Source: JAHEGP01 sp963792875
GTDB taxonomy: Bacteria; Pseudomonadota; Gammaproteobacteria; Pseudomonadales; JAHEGP01
Length of the DNA: 64,000 bases
Reading direction: 5' to 3'
Assembly (NCBI GenBank): GCA_963792875.1
Contig: CAWBXV010000007.1
Location: forward strand, 1-64,000
The notes under the pieces: generated by a model
What the model was told of the DNA's origin: nothing
Seen by the model: only the letters and a program-made list of their open reading frames with translations
Database searches by the model: none
In this document: positions 31,830-41,132 of the stretch, one piece after another
Position numbering within the stretch: the stretch's first letter is position 1
How the letters are laid out: every line of letters starts with the position of its first letter
Program-made: the position numbers and the translations under genes

Positions 31830-33140
31830 ATGAGACTTTGGACACAGGCCAGCGCCATGGCCGCCCGGACGCCGGCGGCGCGCAACCGCTATGTCGATTT
31901 CCTGCGCGCCCTGGCGATCATGGTGGTGATCATCGGGCACTGGCTGATCGCGACCGCGCATTACGCCAACGGCGAATTGACCCCCGGCCACCTGCTGAAG
32001 ACGCACCCACAGATGCAGTGGCTGACCTGGCTGTTCCAGGTCATGCCCATCTTCTTCATCGTGGGGGGCTACGCCAACGCCGTGTCGCTGGAGAGCGCCA
32101 GGCGCAGGGGGAGCGGTTACGCCGCCTGGCTGTTCGGCCGACTGAACCGGCTGGTGGCGCCGCTGCTGGTCCTGCTGATCGCGTGGGCAGCCATCGCCGG
32201 CGTCATGGTGTGGCTGGACGTGCGCCCGGAGGTCATCCAGTTCACGTCGCGCGCCGCGCTGATCCCCACCTGGTTTCTCGCGATCTACATCCTGGTGGTG
32301 ATGCTGGCGCCCGCGGCCTATGGGCTGTGGCAGCGCTTCGGCTTCGCCTCGCTGGCGGGCTTCGCCGCGCTCGCCGCGCTGACCGACATCGCCTTCTTTG
32401 CCGCTGACCTGCGCTGGCTGGGAGTGGCCAACTATTTCTGGGTCTGGCTCGCGGTGCACCAGCTCGGCTTTGTCTGGCGCGACCAGCGCGTGGGCGGCGT
32501 CGGCCGGCGGCTGGGGATCGCAGCGGCCGGTCTGGCCACCCTCTACCTGCTGGTGGCCCTGGGGCCGTACCCCCTGGCCATGGTCGGCTCGCCCGACGAG
32601 GGCCTGAGCAATACCCTACCCCCGAAAATCACCCTGCTGGCCCTGGGACTGTTCCAGTTCGGGCTGCTGCTGGCGCTGGAGCCGCCCATGCGCAGGGCGC
32701 TGGAGCACCACCGGTTCTGGACGGCGGCGGTGCTGGTCAACAGCATGATCATGACCCTGTATCTCTGGCATATCACGGTGATGGTGCTGCTGGGGTCGGC
32801 GCTGTACCTGGCGGGCGGCATCGGCTTCACCGTCGAGCCGGGCAGCACGGCGTGGTGGCTGTCGCGGCCGCTGTGGATCGGCAGCCTGCTGCTGTTGCTG
32901 CTGCCGACAGCGCTGCTGCTGTCGCCGCTCGAGCGCCGATCGCGGCGCGAAGGCGCCCCCATTCCGTCGGCAGCGCGCCAGATACCTGGCGCCATCATGC
33001 TCTGCCTGGGGGTGGCATCACTGGCACTGTACGGTTTCGGCGGCGGGCCGCTGCCCCACCTGGATATGGCAGCGCTGGGCCTCGTGCTGGTTGGCGCCGG
33101 CGTCAGCGGCCTGCTGCCCGCGCCCGGCTCAGGGCGGTAG
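31830..33140 (+). CDS. Acyltransferase family 3 membrane protein
   Basis: A 436-residue polytopic protein with ten or more hydrophobic helices. ATG 31830 follows GGGGGAA at good spacing. The acyltransferase-3 hallmarks are the N-terminal RYVDFLRALAIMVVIIGHW with its conserved histidine, and PIFFIVGGYANAVS. Such proteins transfer acyl groups, often acetyl or succinyl, onto extracytoplasmic sugars or lipids. The substrate cannot be told, and there is no polysaccharide cluster nearby. Confidence 0.82.
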   Translation: MRLWTQASAMAARTPAARNRYVDFLRALAIMVVIIGHWLIATAHYANGELTPGHLLKTHPQMQWLTWLFQVMPIFFIVGGYANAVSLESARRRGSGYAAWLFGRLNRLVAPLLVLLIAWAAIAGVMVWLDVRPEVIQFTSRAALIPTWFLAIYILVVMLAPAAYGLWQRFGFASLAGFAALAALTDIAFFAADLRWLGVANYFWVWLAVHQLGFVWRDQRVGGVGRRLGIAAAGLATLYLLVALGPYPLAMVGSPDEGLSNTLPPKITLLALGLFQFGLLLALEPPMRRALEHHRFWTAAVLVNSMIMTLYLWHITVMVLLGSALYLAGGIGFTVEPGSTAWWLSRPLWIGSLLLLLLPTALLLSPLERRSRREGAPIPSAARQIPGAIMLCLGVASLALYGFGGGPLPHLDMAALGLVLVGAGVSGLLPAPGSGR

Positions 33141-34318
33141 CGGGCACCGAGTGCCCCCCCACGGGTGCTGCCGGCTCGCGGCCAGGATCAGGGGCCTCTG
33201 CGCCGTCGAGACCCGCACGGATGCCAGCACGATCGGCAGGGCACAGCGGGCGCGATCATCCAGTCCCGCGCATCGCCGGCCCAAAGGCGCGCGCTGCCGA
33301 CCGCATGCCGGCGCGGGTCAGCTTCGCACGCTGCCGCCGGCCGTCAAGGCACGAACTCGGGCATCAGTCTGGCCAGCACCACCAGGGCCAGCGCGGTGGC
33401 GGCCGCGCCGGACCTGCCGGCCCTGGCCTCGAATTTGACGGCGTCCGACGGCGGCGCAAGCGCCGCTGCGATGTCCGCCATGTCACGCTCGAGCAGCGCT
33501 CTGCCAGGCCCCTGCGCTGCGATTCTCACCATGCCCTGTGCGCAGGCCTGCTGGAGCGTAGCGGTGAGCAGCGGCCCGGGCAGGTGCGGGTACTGGCCCC
33601 GGCGGCGCGACGTCGCGCCCGACGCGATCCGGACCGGCGTCACTTTGCCGGGGTGCGCGCGCTGCAGCGCCGCCACCAGATCGTCGGCGTCGGCGCCGGT
33701 GATGGCGATCAGCGCGCGATCGCAGGCCTGGAGGCTGGGCGCCAGCGCCGCCACGAGGCCAGCCTGGTCGCGCGGCCCTGGCAGGACCTCGACCTGTGTG
33801 ACCGTGCAATCGTGCGGCAGGGCCACCACGGCAGTCTGCCCGGACCCGGCAGCCGCCACGATGCCCAGCAGGCGCACCGCGGTCACCGCCCGCGCCGGAG
33901 CGCCGGCACGGCGGCCGGGTCTGACCGGTGCTGCCGCGCTGCTGCCTGTGGTGCATTGGCTGGCATATCAAGAACCCCCTGTGGTCAACACCCGGGCCCC
34001 CATACCGGCGGCAGGCGCTGGCAAACCGCCCTTGGCACAGCGCCATCCCTGGCGGGCTGCGCCTGCATCGGCCCGGCGCAGCCAGGCCCCGCGACAGTGT
34101 ACCAGCTGCGCGCCGCCAGACCACAGACCCTCTGCCTCGATCGCCCGGGGTCGCATCGCCTGAGCCGGGCCCGGTTGCGATCGCCCACCGCACTGATTAG
34201 TATGCGGACTTACGGACGGGCGCTTGCTCCCGGCCGAACCGCCATCAATGCCATGGCCCGCAGCCCGCGCAAAGGCGCGGCCAGGCGCATCATCAGAGTT
34301 GCAGAAAGAGGCATGTTT
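33141..34318. other. Long gene-poor interval
   Basis: About 1.2 kb between the acyltransferase and the lipoprotein hydrolase. An open plus-strand frame passes through the whole interval in phase with the hydrolase, but its translation is Arg/Pro/Ala-rich with no family features, so I treat it as non-coding. The only candidate is the minus-strand ORF at 33344-33886. No RNA gene was recognised. Confidence 0.5.
33344..33886 (-). CDS. Hypothetical protein, weak coding evidence
   Basis: Open frame of 180 codons from a GTG at 33886. The composition is globular-protein-like (TAVVALPHDCTVTQVEVLPG, LIAITGADADDLVAALQ, DMADIAAALAP), ending with a hydrophobic stretch (TALALVVLARLM) that could be a membrane anchor. 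No ribosome-binding site is evident and no family is recognised. In GC-rich DNA an open frame of this length can occur by chance, so this is only a possibility. Confidence 0.3.
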   Translation of the reverse strand: MTAVRLLGIVAAAGSGQTAVVALPHDCTVTQVEVLPGPRDQAGLVAALAPSLQACDRALIAITGADADDLVAALQRAHPGKVTPVRIASGATSRRRGQYPHLPGPLLTATLQQACAQGMVRIAAQGPGRALLERDMADIAAALAPPSDAVKFEARAGRSGAAATALALVVLARLMPEFVP

Positions 34319-35785
34319 ATGCAGGTTCGCTGCCGGTCCAGCGCAGGCCATACCCACCACGCGGTCGTCCGCAGCGCCGTCCTCGCCCTGCTGCTCGCCC
34401 TGCAAGGCTGCGCCGGCCAACCGCTGGAGAATTGGCACACCCGGCGCCTCAACGAGGAGTTCACCGCCAAAGACGCCGCTACCGTCCGGACCTTTGCCGA
34501 CTACCGGGCGCTGGAGGAGCGGCTCTTCCAGGAGCTGCGGGAAAAGATCTATACGAGCGGCGGCAGCGAAAACCTGCTGGTGCGCTACAGCGAAGGCAGC
34601 GCCGCGGACCCCCTGATCCGCGAACCCAACTGGAACCGCAGCTTTGAGCTGCCGGTGGCCAACCCCATCGGCGGCGTGCTGCTGCTGCACGGCATGTCGG
34701 ACTCGCCCTACAGCCTCAAGGCTATCGGCGAGAGCCTGCAGCAGCGGGGCTACTATGTCGTCGGCATGCGCATGCCGGGGAACGGCACCGCTCCCTCGGG
34801 CCTGGTCTACGTGCACTGGCGGGACATGGCGGCGGCCCTCGACCTGGGCATGGCGCACCTGAAGGCGCAGGTGCCCGGCCGGCCCATCCACCTGATAGGC
34901 TACTCCACCGGGGCGTCACTGGCCCTCGATTACTCGCTGCGCGTCATCGAAGGTACGGCGTCGCCGCGCCCCGCCAGCCTGGTGTTCATTTCTCCGGCGG
35001 TGGGCATCACGGCGGCCGCGGGCCTGGCCAAGGTTCCCAAGGCGCTGGCGAAGATACCGGGCCTGAAGAAGCTGTCCTATACGGCCATCGACCCGGAATT
35101 CGACCCTTACAAATACAACTCCTTCACCGCCAACGCCGGCGATCAGGTCAAGAAGGTCACCGGCTCCGTATCCAGCCGCCTGGGGAAAATCGGCGTCGAG
35201 GCGCTGCGTGAGGGGCTGCCACCCATCCTGGCCTTCCAGTCGACCGTCGATGCCACCGTGGTCACGCAGGCGCTGGTCGACAAGCTGCTCAAGCGCCTAG
35301 ACCCAGGGCGCCACGAGCTGGTGCTGTTCGACATCAACCGCTTCGGCGCGGTGTACACGCTGCTGGTCGCCGACCCGGCGCCCGTCACCAACCGCATCAT
35401 CGCCGACAAACAGCTGCCGTTCGCGGTGACCCTGGTCAGCAACAGGACCGATGACAGTATGGACGTGATCGCCATGCGCAAACTGGCGCTGCGCGGTGAC
35501 GCCGACAGCGTCGAAGACCTCCACCTCGAGTGGCCCCCCGGAGTGATCTCCCTGTCGCACGTGGCCATGCCGATATCCCCCCGGGATCCACTCTACGGCA
35601 ACACCCGGCCGGCCAATCGCGAGGAGCTGTTCCTTGGCGATATCGACATCAAGGGCGAGAAGGGGCTGCTGAAGATTCCCGCCAGCTATCTGGTGCGGCT
35701 GCGCTACAACCCGTTCTACCCCTATCTGGAGCGCCGCGCCGTCGACTGGATCGACCAGGCCAACCAGGCGGCTGGCGGCCGCTGA
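34319..35785 (+). CDS. Lipoprotein alpha/beta hydrolase
   Basis: ATG 34319 is preferred: AAAGAGG lies seven bases before it, and the in-frame ATG 34313 is too close. The 488-residue product has a lipobox ALQGC (C31), so it is probably an outer-membrane or periplasmic lipoprotein. The hydrolase core shows VLLLHGMSDSPYSL (oxyanion region, about residue 120) and the nucleophile elbow GYSTGAS (serine about residue 197), with a late histidine in LSHVAMP. It probably acts as an esterase or lipase. The C-terminal KIPASYLVRLRYNPFYPYLE is not family-diagnostic. Confidence 0.8.
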   Translation: MQVRCRSSAGHTHHAVVRSAVLALLLALQGCAGQPLENWHTRRLNEEFTAKDAATVRTFADYRALEERLFQELREKIYTSGGSENLLVRYSEGSAADPLIREPNWNRSFELPVANPIGGVLLLHGMSDSPYSLKAIGESLQQRGYYVVGMRMPGNGTAPSGLVYVHWRDMAAALDLGMAHLKAQVPGRPIHLIGYSTGASLALDYSLRVIEGTASPRPASLVFISPAVGITAAAGLAKVPKALAKIPGLKKLSYTAIDPEFDPYKYNSFTANAGDQVKKVTGSVSSRLGKIGVEALREGLPPILAFQSTVDATVVTQALVDKLLKRLDPGRHELVLFDINRFGAVYTLLVADPAPVTNRIIADKQLPFAVTLVSNRTDDSMDVIAMRKLALRGDADSVEDLHLEWPPGVISLSHVAMPISPRDPLYGNTRPANREELFLGDIDIKGEKGLLKIPASYLVRLRYNPFYPYLERRAVDWIDQANQAAGGR

Positions 35786-35891
35786 CGGTAGCCACGGCTG
35801 CGGCGCGGCATGGGCCAGCGCCCCGTCGCCGCGCTGGCTGCTCGGCGGCAGGCGAGCGCCGGCCGGACCTGCGCTGACGCTCGGGGCCGCC

Positions 35892-37361
35892 TCAGCCAGG
35901 TGCAAACGCGATCAGCCCCACGTAGGCGACGATGAGGGCGACGCAGATCAGGTTCAGGCCCAGCCCCGCGCGGATCATCGACCCCATCGCCACGTGCCCG
36001 GAGCCGCAGGCGATGGCATTGGGCGGCGTCGCCACCGGCAGCATGAAGCCGCAGCTGCCGGCCAGCGTCGCCACCATGAACACCGGCAGCGGCTCCAGGC
36101 CATTGGCGGTGCACAACGCGGTCAGGATCGGCATCATCGCCGTCGCCGCAGCGGTATTGCTGGTGAGTTCGCCGGAGAAGACGATCACCAGGCCGAGCAG
36201 CAGCATCAGCGCAATCACCGGAATGCCACCCAGGCCACCGAGCATGGCCGCCAGTGGCGCATCCGCACCGGTCGCCGTGATGGCGGCGGCCAGGCTGAGA
36301 CCACCGCCAAACAGCAGCAGAATATCCCAGGGCAGGCGCCGGGCGCTCTCCCAGTCCAGTACGCGGCTGCCCTGACCGTCGCCGGCCGGCAGCACGAACA
36401 GCAGCGTGGCCCCGATCAGCGCGATCACGGCATCGTCCAGCCCCGTCAGGCCGGTGACGTCCGCCAGTTGGGGGCGCAGCACCCAGCACAGCGCCACAGC
36501 GACAAAGACGGCCCCGGCGCGGCGCTCGCCCGGGGCCATGGGACCGAGTTCGTCGAGCTTGGCGCGCAGCATGGCGCGGCCTCCCGGCAGGGCCTCAGGC
36601 CGCAGCCTGAAAGCCCCGAAGCACAGCCACAGCCATGCCACCGGCAACAGGATGAGCACGACGGGCAGGCCGATGCGCATCCATTCGATCATGGAGAGAT
36701 TGAGCTGGTAGTGCTCGCGCATATACCCCGACATGATCAGATTGGGCGGCGTGCCGATCTGCGTGCCCATGCCGCCGATCGAGGCCGCGTAGGCGATGCC
36801 CAGAATCAGCGCCGCAGCGAAGGCGCGAAACGCCGGCTGCGCCGCGCCCGGATTGACGCGCTCGAGTTCCTCGCGGTAGGTTTCCACGACGCTCACGCCG
36901 ATCGGCAGCAGCATCATCGTCGTCGCCGTATTGGACAGCCACATCGACAACAGCGCGGTGACCAGCATGAAACCCGCCACCAGCCGCCTCTGGCCGGACC
37001 CCACGACCATCAGCATGCGCAGCGCCAGGCGCCGGTGCAGCCCCCAGCGCTGCATGGCGAGGCCCAGCATGAAGCCACCCATGAACAGGAACACGATGCT
37101 GCTGGCATAGGACGCCGACGCGGCCTTGAAGCCCAGCGAAGTGAACAGGGGCAGCACGATCAGCGGCAGCAGCGACGTGGCCGCCAGCGGTACGGCCTCG
37201 GTCATCCACCAAACGGCCATACAGATCGCCATGCCCAGCACGATGCGCGGATCGGGCGGCATGTCTGCACCCCAGTAGAAGATCCACGCCAGCGCCAGCG
37301 CCGGCCCGGCCACCAGCCCGGCCGCCTGCGCCCGGCGGCCGATCGCTTCGAGCTTCGACAT
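35892..37361 (-). CDS. DASS (SLC13) family Na+/dicarboxylate or anion transporter
   Basis: A 489-residue integral membrane protein with 11 or more helices. The two substrate/Na+ clamp repeats are visible as WLSNTATTMMLLP with GTQIGTPPNLIM, and ELTSNTAAATAMMP with VATPPNAIACG (SNT plus TPPN in each half), diagnostic for divalent-anion:Na+ symporters. Likely substrates are C4-dicarboxylates or related acids. It is convergent with the lipoprotein hydrolase gene. Confidence 0.88.
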   Translation of the reverse strand: MSKLEAIGRRAQAAGLVAGPALALAWIFYWGADMPPDPRIVLGMAICMAVWWMTEAVPLAATSLLPLIVLPLFTSLGFKAASASYASSIVFLFMGGFMLGLAMQRWGLHRRLALRMLMVVGSGQRRLVAGFMLVTALLSMWLSNTATTMMLLPIGVSVVETYREELERVNPGAAQPAFRAFAAALILGIAYAASIGGMGTQIGTPPNLIMSGYMREHYQLNLSMIEWMRIGLPVVLILLPVAWLWLCFGAFRLRPEALPGGRAMLRAKLDELGPMAPGERRAGAVFVAVALCWVLRPQLADVTGLTGLDDAVIALIGATLLFVLPAGDGQGSRVLDWESARRLPWDILLLFGGGLSLAAAITATGADAPLAAMLGGLGGIPVIALMLLLGLVIVFSGELTSNTAAATAMMPILTALCTANGLEPLPVFMVATLAGSCGFMLPVATPPNAIACGSGHVAMGSMIRAGLGLNLICVALIVAYVGLIAFAPG

Positions 37362-37523
37362 GCACTCCCCCCCTTATGACATGCGGATCGGGGCCAGCGT
37401 CGGCGGATCGCCGGGGCGCTGCGCCTCCTTCACAACGGGCTGCCATGATGCCGCGATGCCGCGGGAAGGGAAAGCCCGGTGACGCCGCAGCAGGGCGCCT
37501 TATCCCCGGGGCCGCGAGCGAGA

Positions 37524-37793
37524 TCAGCCGACGCGACGCTGCGGCGCTGTCCGCGCGGGCTGTTCATCCTGGCAACGGCGCCGCTCACCGGCGCTGCGCG
37601 CGGGGTCATCGGGGACCGGGTAGATCAGTGCCTCCACCCGGTCGTGGTAGCGATTGTTGCGGCACCTGGCGCCGCCGCACTTGTTGCAGTGGAAGTCGTA
37701 CATGCAGGCCTGCCAGTCTTCAGAATGCTGCGGCTGCGGTTCCGCCGGCCGGAACCTGAGCCTGACCTTGCTGATGGGTAGTCGCAGTTTCAT
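37524..37793 (-). CDS. Small cysteine-containing hypothetical protein
   Basis: 89 residues starting MKLRLPISKVRLRF. The middle carries CMYDFHCNKCGGARCRNNRYH, a cluster of four cysteines with nearby histidines that could bind zinc or an iron-sulfur centre. The rest is basic and low in hydrophobics. No family recognised. The open frame extends to 37991, but the upstream part is unlike a protein. Confidence 0.45.
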   Translation of the reverse strand: MKLRLPISKVRLRFRPAEPQPQHSEDWQACMYDFHCNKCGGARCRNNRYHDRVEALIYPVPDDPARSAGERRRCQDEQPARTAPQRRVG

Positions 37794-38097
37794 AGGGAAA
37801 TCACGCTGGTATTGGCCTTCGGAGGGGTCACTGTGTCCGCCCAGTATAGCGTCGCCGGCGCCGGAAAACCGTAGGTAGCTACCCCGAGCCGGCGCGGCAT
37901 TACCGCTACCTGGCAGGACACCTCCGGCCAATAACACAGCGCCGCCACAGATGACGGCGGTGCTGTGCCCGGCTGAAGTAGGCTCCTGCATCCAGCGGGC
38001 TGACAGATCGTGTAGAACGGAACCATCCCCTGATCCACCCGCCGCCGCGGCGCGCGCGGCAAGCGGGCGGCGTCACCGGCGCCCGCGCCGACGATCG
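37794..38097. other. Intergenic region
   Basis: 304 bases between the secreted beta-rich protein gene and the small cysteine protein, both minus strand. Nothing recognisable beyond GC-rich sequence. Confidence 0.4.
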
Positions 38098-39390
38098 TCA
38101 GTTGAACTTGAGCTGCTGCGCACTCTGGCCCGCCTCTAGCAACAGCACGCCGAAGCCCAGTTCTTTCCGGTCGGTGTTGAAGAACTGGTAGCGGTTCCGG
38201 CTGATGGAGAACTCGACCTGGCCCGGCGCTCCAAACCTGCCTTCGGCGATGCAGGCCTTGAGCTGCTGCAGCTTGGCAGCGGGGACCGAGGCCTGGCCGT
38301 TGTCGGCAAAGCGGCAGTCCAGCGAGCAGGCATCGGGGAAGGGTGTGACGAAATTGATGCCGCTGATCGACACGAACACTTCGCCGATGCCCCGGTTGCC
38401 GTTCCAGGCAAGCGGCAGGCCGCTGGAAGAACTGATGCTGTCGAAGGTGGCAAGCGCCGGGCTGGTCAGCTGCAGCGCATCCAGGCCCGCTGCCGAGGCA
38501 CGAAACCCGGCCAGTTGCGACCCGCCGGCGGCGGAGAAGGTGTACTGCAGATTCCGGCTGACCGTGCCCGCGGGCAGCGTGACGCCGGCCGGCAGCCCGT
38601 AAATGTTCTGGCCAAAGGCGACCAGGTCGGGGTCCTTGACCAGATCGATGGAGCCCACGGTGGCGCCGCCCGCTGCCGCCTTCAGCGTGATGGCGTCGCC
38701 GACATCCAGGGTCTGGTACTGCAGACCACCGGGCAGAGCAAAAATGTTGCCCGAAATCTTGTTGAGCACGCACTGCCCCAGCGGCGGCTCGGCCCCGTCG
38801 AGCACCTCGCGGGTGAATTCCAGGCTCTTGTTGCTTTTGACGAAGGTTCCCGCGGCTTCGACCTCACTGGCCACTTTGCGCCCGCCGCCGGCCGCCGGAC
38901 TCGCCGTCTGGTATTCGCTGAGCGTCAGCGCGCCGAATTGGATGCCGCCGCTGCTGGACGCCACCAGAAAGGACCCCTGGCTCAGGTGCAGCAGGTCGAG
39001 CGTCCCGGGCCGCGCGAAGGCGGTATAGACGGTGTACTGGCCGGCGCCCAGCCCCGGCAGCACCGCGACCCGGGTGGGCGGATAGCTGAAATTCCGGTTC
39101 AGCTGGATGCCATTGAACCAGGGCTTGATGCCCGCCACCCAATCGCTGCCCCGAAAGGAATAGAAATCGCCATTGGGCGCCTGCACGGCGAGGTAGACGT
39201 CGACGGTGGCTGCGGCGCCACTGTTGAAAGCCGCCACGGAGATCTCCAGACCCGGCTTACCCGCGTCGATGCTGGTCTTGCTCAGCAGGGGCGCAATTGC
39301 CAGCTCCGCCTGCGCCGGCGCCGAGGCAGCGGCGGCGACAGCGACAGCGAGGGCGCTGAGCGCCCCGCGCAAATGAACGTTTGCAGCCAT
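38098..39390 (-). CDS. Secreted beta-rich protein of unknown function
   Basis: A 430-residue exported protein; ATG 39390 lies eight bases after GGAGG. Signal peptide residues 1 to about 28 (ALAVAVAAAASAPAQA). The mature protein begins with a segment like bacterial surface or adhesion domains (PGLEISVAAFNSGAAATVDVYLAVQAPNGDFYSF), followed by Gly/Ser-rich beta stretches. Cysteines at C-x3-C spacing (DACSLDCRF) and near the end suggest disulfides. No enzymatic motif and no PEP-CTERM or LPXTG sorting signal. Function not recognised. Confidence 0.75.
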   Translation of the reverse strand: MAANVHLRGALSALAVAVAAAASAPAQAELAIAPLLSKTSIDAGKPGLEISVAAFNSGAAATVDVYLAVQAPNGDFYSFRGSDWVAGIKPWFNGIQLNRNFSYPPTRVAVLPGLGAGQYTVYTAFARPGTLDLLHLSQGSFLVASSSGGIQFGALTLSEYQTASPAAGGGRKVASEVEAAGTFVKSNKSLEFTREVLDGAEPPLGQCVLNKISGNIFALPGGLQYQTLDVGDAITLKAAAGGATVGSIDLVKDPDLVAFGQNIYGLPAGVTLPAGTVSRNLQYTFSAAGGSQLAGFRASAAGLDALQLTSPALATFDSISSSSGLPLAWNGNRGIGEVFVSISGINFVTPFPDACSLDCRFADNGQASVPAAKLQQLKACIAEGRFGAPGQVEFSISRNRYQFFNTDRKELGFGVLLLEAGQSAQQLKFN

Positions 39391-39656
39391 TGTCAGATCC
39401 CTCCAAAGTGGTAAGAAACTTCCGGTACCGCTCCATCCTACCACCCGCAACGCCCCCCACCAGCGATATTTCACCCCGGACCTTGCGCCAGATCAAATTT
39501 GTGCTAGCGCCGTGCGCTCGCTCATCGCCCGGGTGCCGGATCTTGTCACGGACTGTTCATATTGCTAGCTTACGGTCAGGGATGAACACGGTTCGCCCCG
39601 CTGACGCATTCGCCCCGGACACCGCCAGGCGCACGATCATCCAACTGAGCACCCCT

Positions 39657-40898
39657 ATGAACCCGAACCTCCACCAGCAATCGCAGCGTCCGGCCCGCGA
39701 TTGGGCCCCGGACTGCCGGCCTGCCCGCCGCCACCTGCGGCCCGGCATGGCACTGCTCCTCTGCAGCGGGCTGCTCGCCTCGCACGCGGCCCTCGGCGAC
39801 GAGAGCGCATCCAAGGCCCTGTTCGACCGGGCATGGCGCCATGCCGTGCTGTTCGACAACCCGGACAGCGCCGCCGGCCGCCTTGCCCTGAGCGGCCGCC
39901 TGCAGCTCGATTCGGTCTGGTTCAGCGCGGACCCGGACCAAGCCCAGGCCGAGGACAAGTACAACGACGTGCTGTGGCGTCGCTTCCGCTTTGGCTTCAA
40001 GTGGAATTTCGCCGGCAACTGGGTGGCCCAGCTGGAGGGCGACTTCAACCTCAACAACGAGCTGTCGGACCTCTACGAGGGCCTGACGGACGCCTATATC
40101 GGCTATGCGCCCGGCAAAGCCTGGGGCGTCAAGGTGCTGAAGCAATCCGCCGCGTTCACCCTGGACGGCGCCACCTCGTCCAAGGAGCTGATCACGCCCG
40201 AGCGCAACAACCTGACCAACAATCTCTGGTTTACCGAGGAGTACTTCAGCGGCGCCAGCATCGCCGGCGTCCTGGACAGCCGCTGGTCCTACAAGGCCGG
40301 GCTATTCTCGTCCGACGGCGACCCGGAGATCGGCTTCACCGGCGCCGCCTGGTTCACCCTGCTCTCCCTGGGCTACGATTTTGGCGAAAGCCTGGGCCTG
40401 GACCTCGCCAGCGTGCGGGTGGACTACGTGTACAACAAGGAGGATGCGGACGCCAACACCCGCGACTTCGCCCAGGTTCTCTCATTGGTCACCGAGTGGG
40501 AAAAAGGGCGGCTCGGGCTGTGGACCGACCTGTCGTCCGGGCGGGGCTACCGCAGCCAGAGCGATGTGTGGGGACTGGTGCTGATGCCGTTCTACCGTTT
40601 CAACGACCGTCACCAGGTGGTGCTGCGCTACACCTGGGTCACCAGCGCCGACGACAACGGCGTGCGCTTCAACCGCTACGAGCGCAATATCGTCGATGAC
40701 AACAAAGCCGCCGGCATTTATCAGAATGACCGGGGAGACCGCTACAACGAGCTCCTCGCCGGCTACAACCTGTTCTTCTACGGCCACAAGCTCAAGTGGC
40801 AGACCGCCCTGCAGTACACCACCATGGCCGACAGCGCCGACGACGGCGGCGAGTACGACGGCTGGGGCCTGACCACCGGGCTGCGCATGTCCTGGTAG
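39657..40898 (+). CDS. OprP/OprO-like phosphate-selective porin family protein
   Basis: A 413-residue predicted outer-membrane barrel. I use ATG 39657; an upstream ATG at 39582 lacks ribosome-binding spacing. A long basic n-region precedes the signal core MALLLCSGLLASHAALG. The mature part has alternating amphipathic strands (RLQLDSVWF, RFRFGFKWNFAGNWVAQLEGDF, RHQVVLRYTWV) and ends in an aromatic strand, TTGLRMSW, typical of porins. Resemblance to OprP is moderate, and the anion preference cannot be read from sequence. Confidence 0.72.
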   Translation: MNPNLHQQSQRPARDWAPDCRPARRHLRPGMALLLCSGLLASHAALGDESASKALFDRAWRHAVLFDNPDSAAGRLALSGRLQLDSVWFSADPDQAQAEDKYNDVLWRRFRFGFKWNFAGNWVAQLEGDFNLNNELSDLYEGLTDAYIGYAPGKAWGVKVLKQSAAFTLDGATSSKELITPERNNLTNNLWFTEEYFSGASIAGVLDSRWSYKAGLFSSDGDPEIGFTGAAWFTLLSLGYDFGESLGLDLASVRVDYVYNKEDADANTRDFAQVLSLVTEWEKGRLGLWTDLSSGRGYRSQSDVWGLVLMPFYRFNDRHQVVLRYTWVTSADDNGVRFNRYERNIVDDNKAAGIYQNDRGDRYNELLAGYNLFFYGHKLKWQTALQYTTMADSADDGGEYDGWGLTTGLRMSW

Positions 40899-40967
40899 GC
40901 CGCCGCGCCGGCGCGGCCTGCTCTCCCTCACCGATTCCCCGGCTGCCGCACCTTGGCAGCTGGGGTC

Positions 40968-41023
40968 GCCCGACGCAGCGGCGCCCGACGCAACGGCGCC
41001 CGACGCAGCGGCGCCCGACACGA
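40968..41023. repeat. 15-bp direct repeat, 3.7 copies
   Basis: Units GCCCGACGCAGCGGC at 40968, 40983 (one mismatch) and 40998, with a partial fourth copy at 41013-41023. It lies in the spacer between the two porin genes, about 110 bases before the second start codon. Confidence 0.85.
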
Positions 41024-41132
41024 CTTCACGGCGTGTCACACAACTGCAACAGAGCCCCCAGACAATACGCGCCAAGCCGAGCTCAGGGCCCGGTGTTGTC
41101 AATTGATGCACGTATTACCAGGGGGTAACACA

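Noticed and set aside
32852..34318. 977-codon plus-strand ORF reaching 35785
   Set aside because: Only the part from 34319 has a signal peptide, lipobox and hydrolase motifs. The upstream part is low-complexity and has no start signal.
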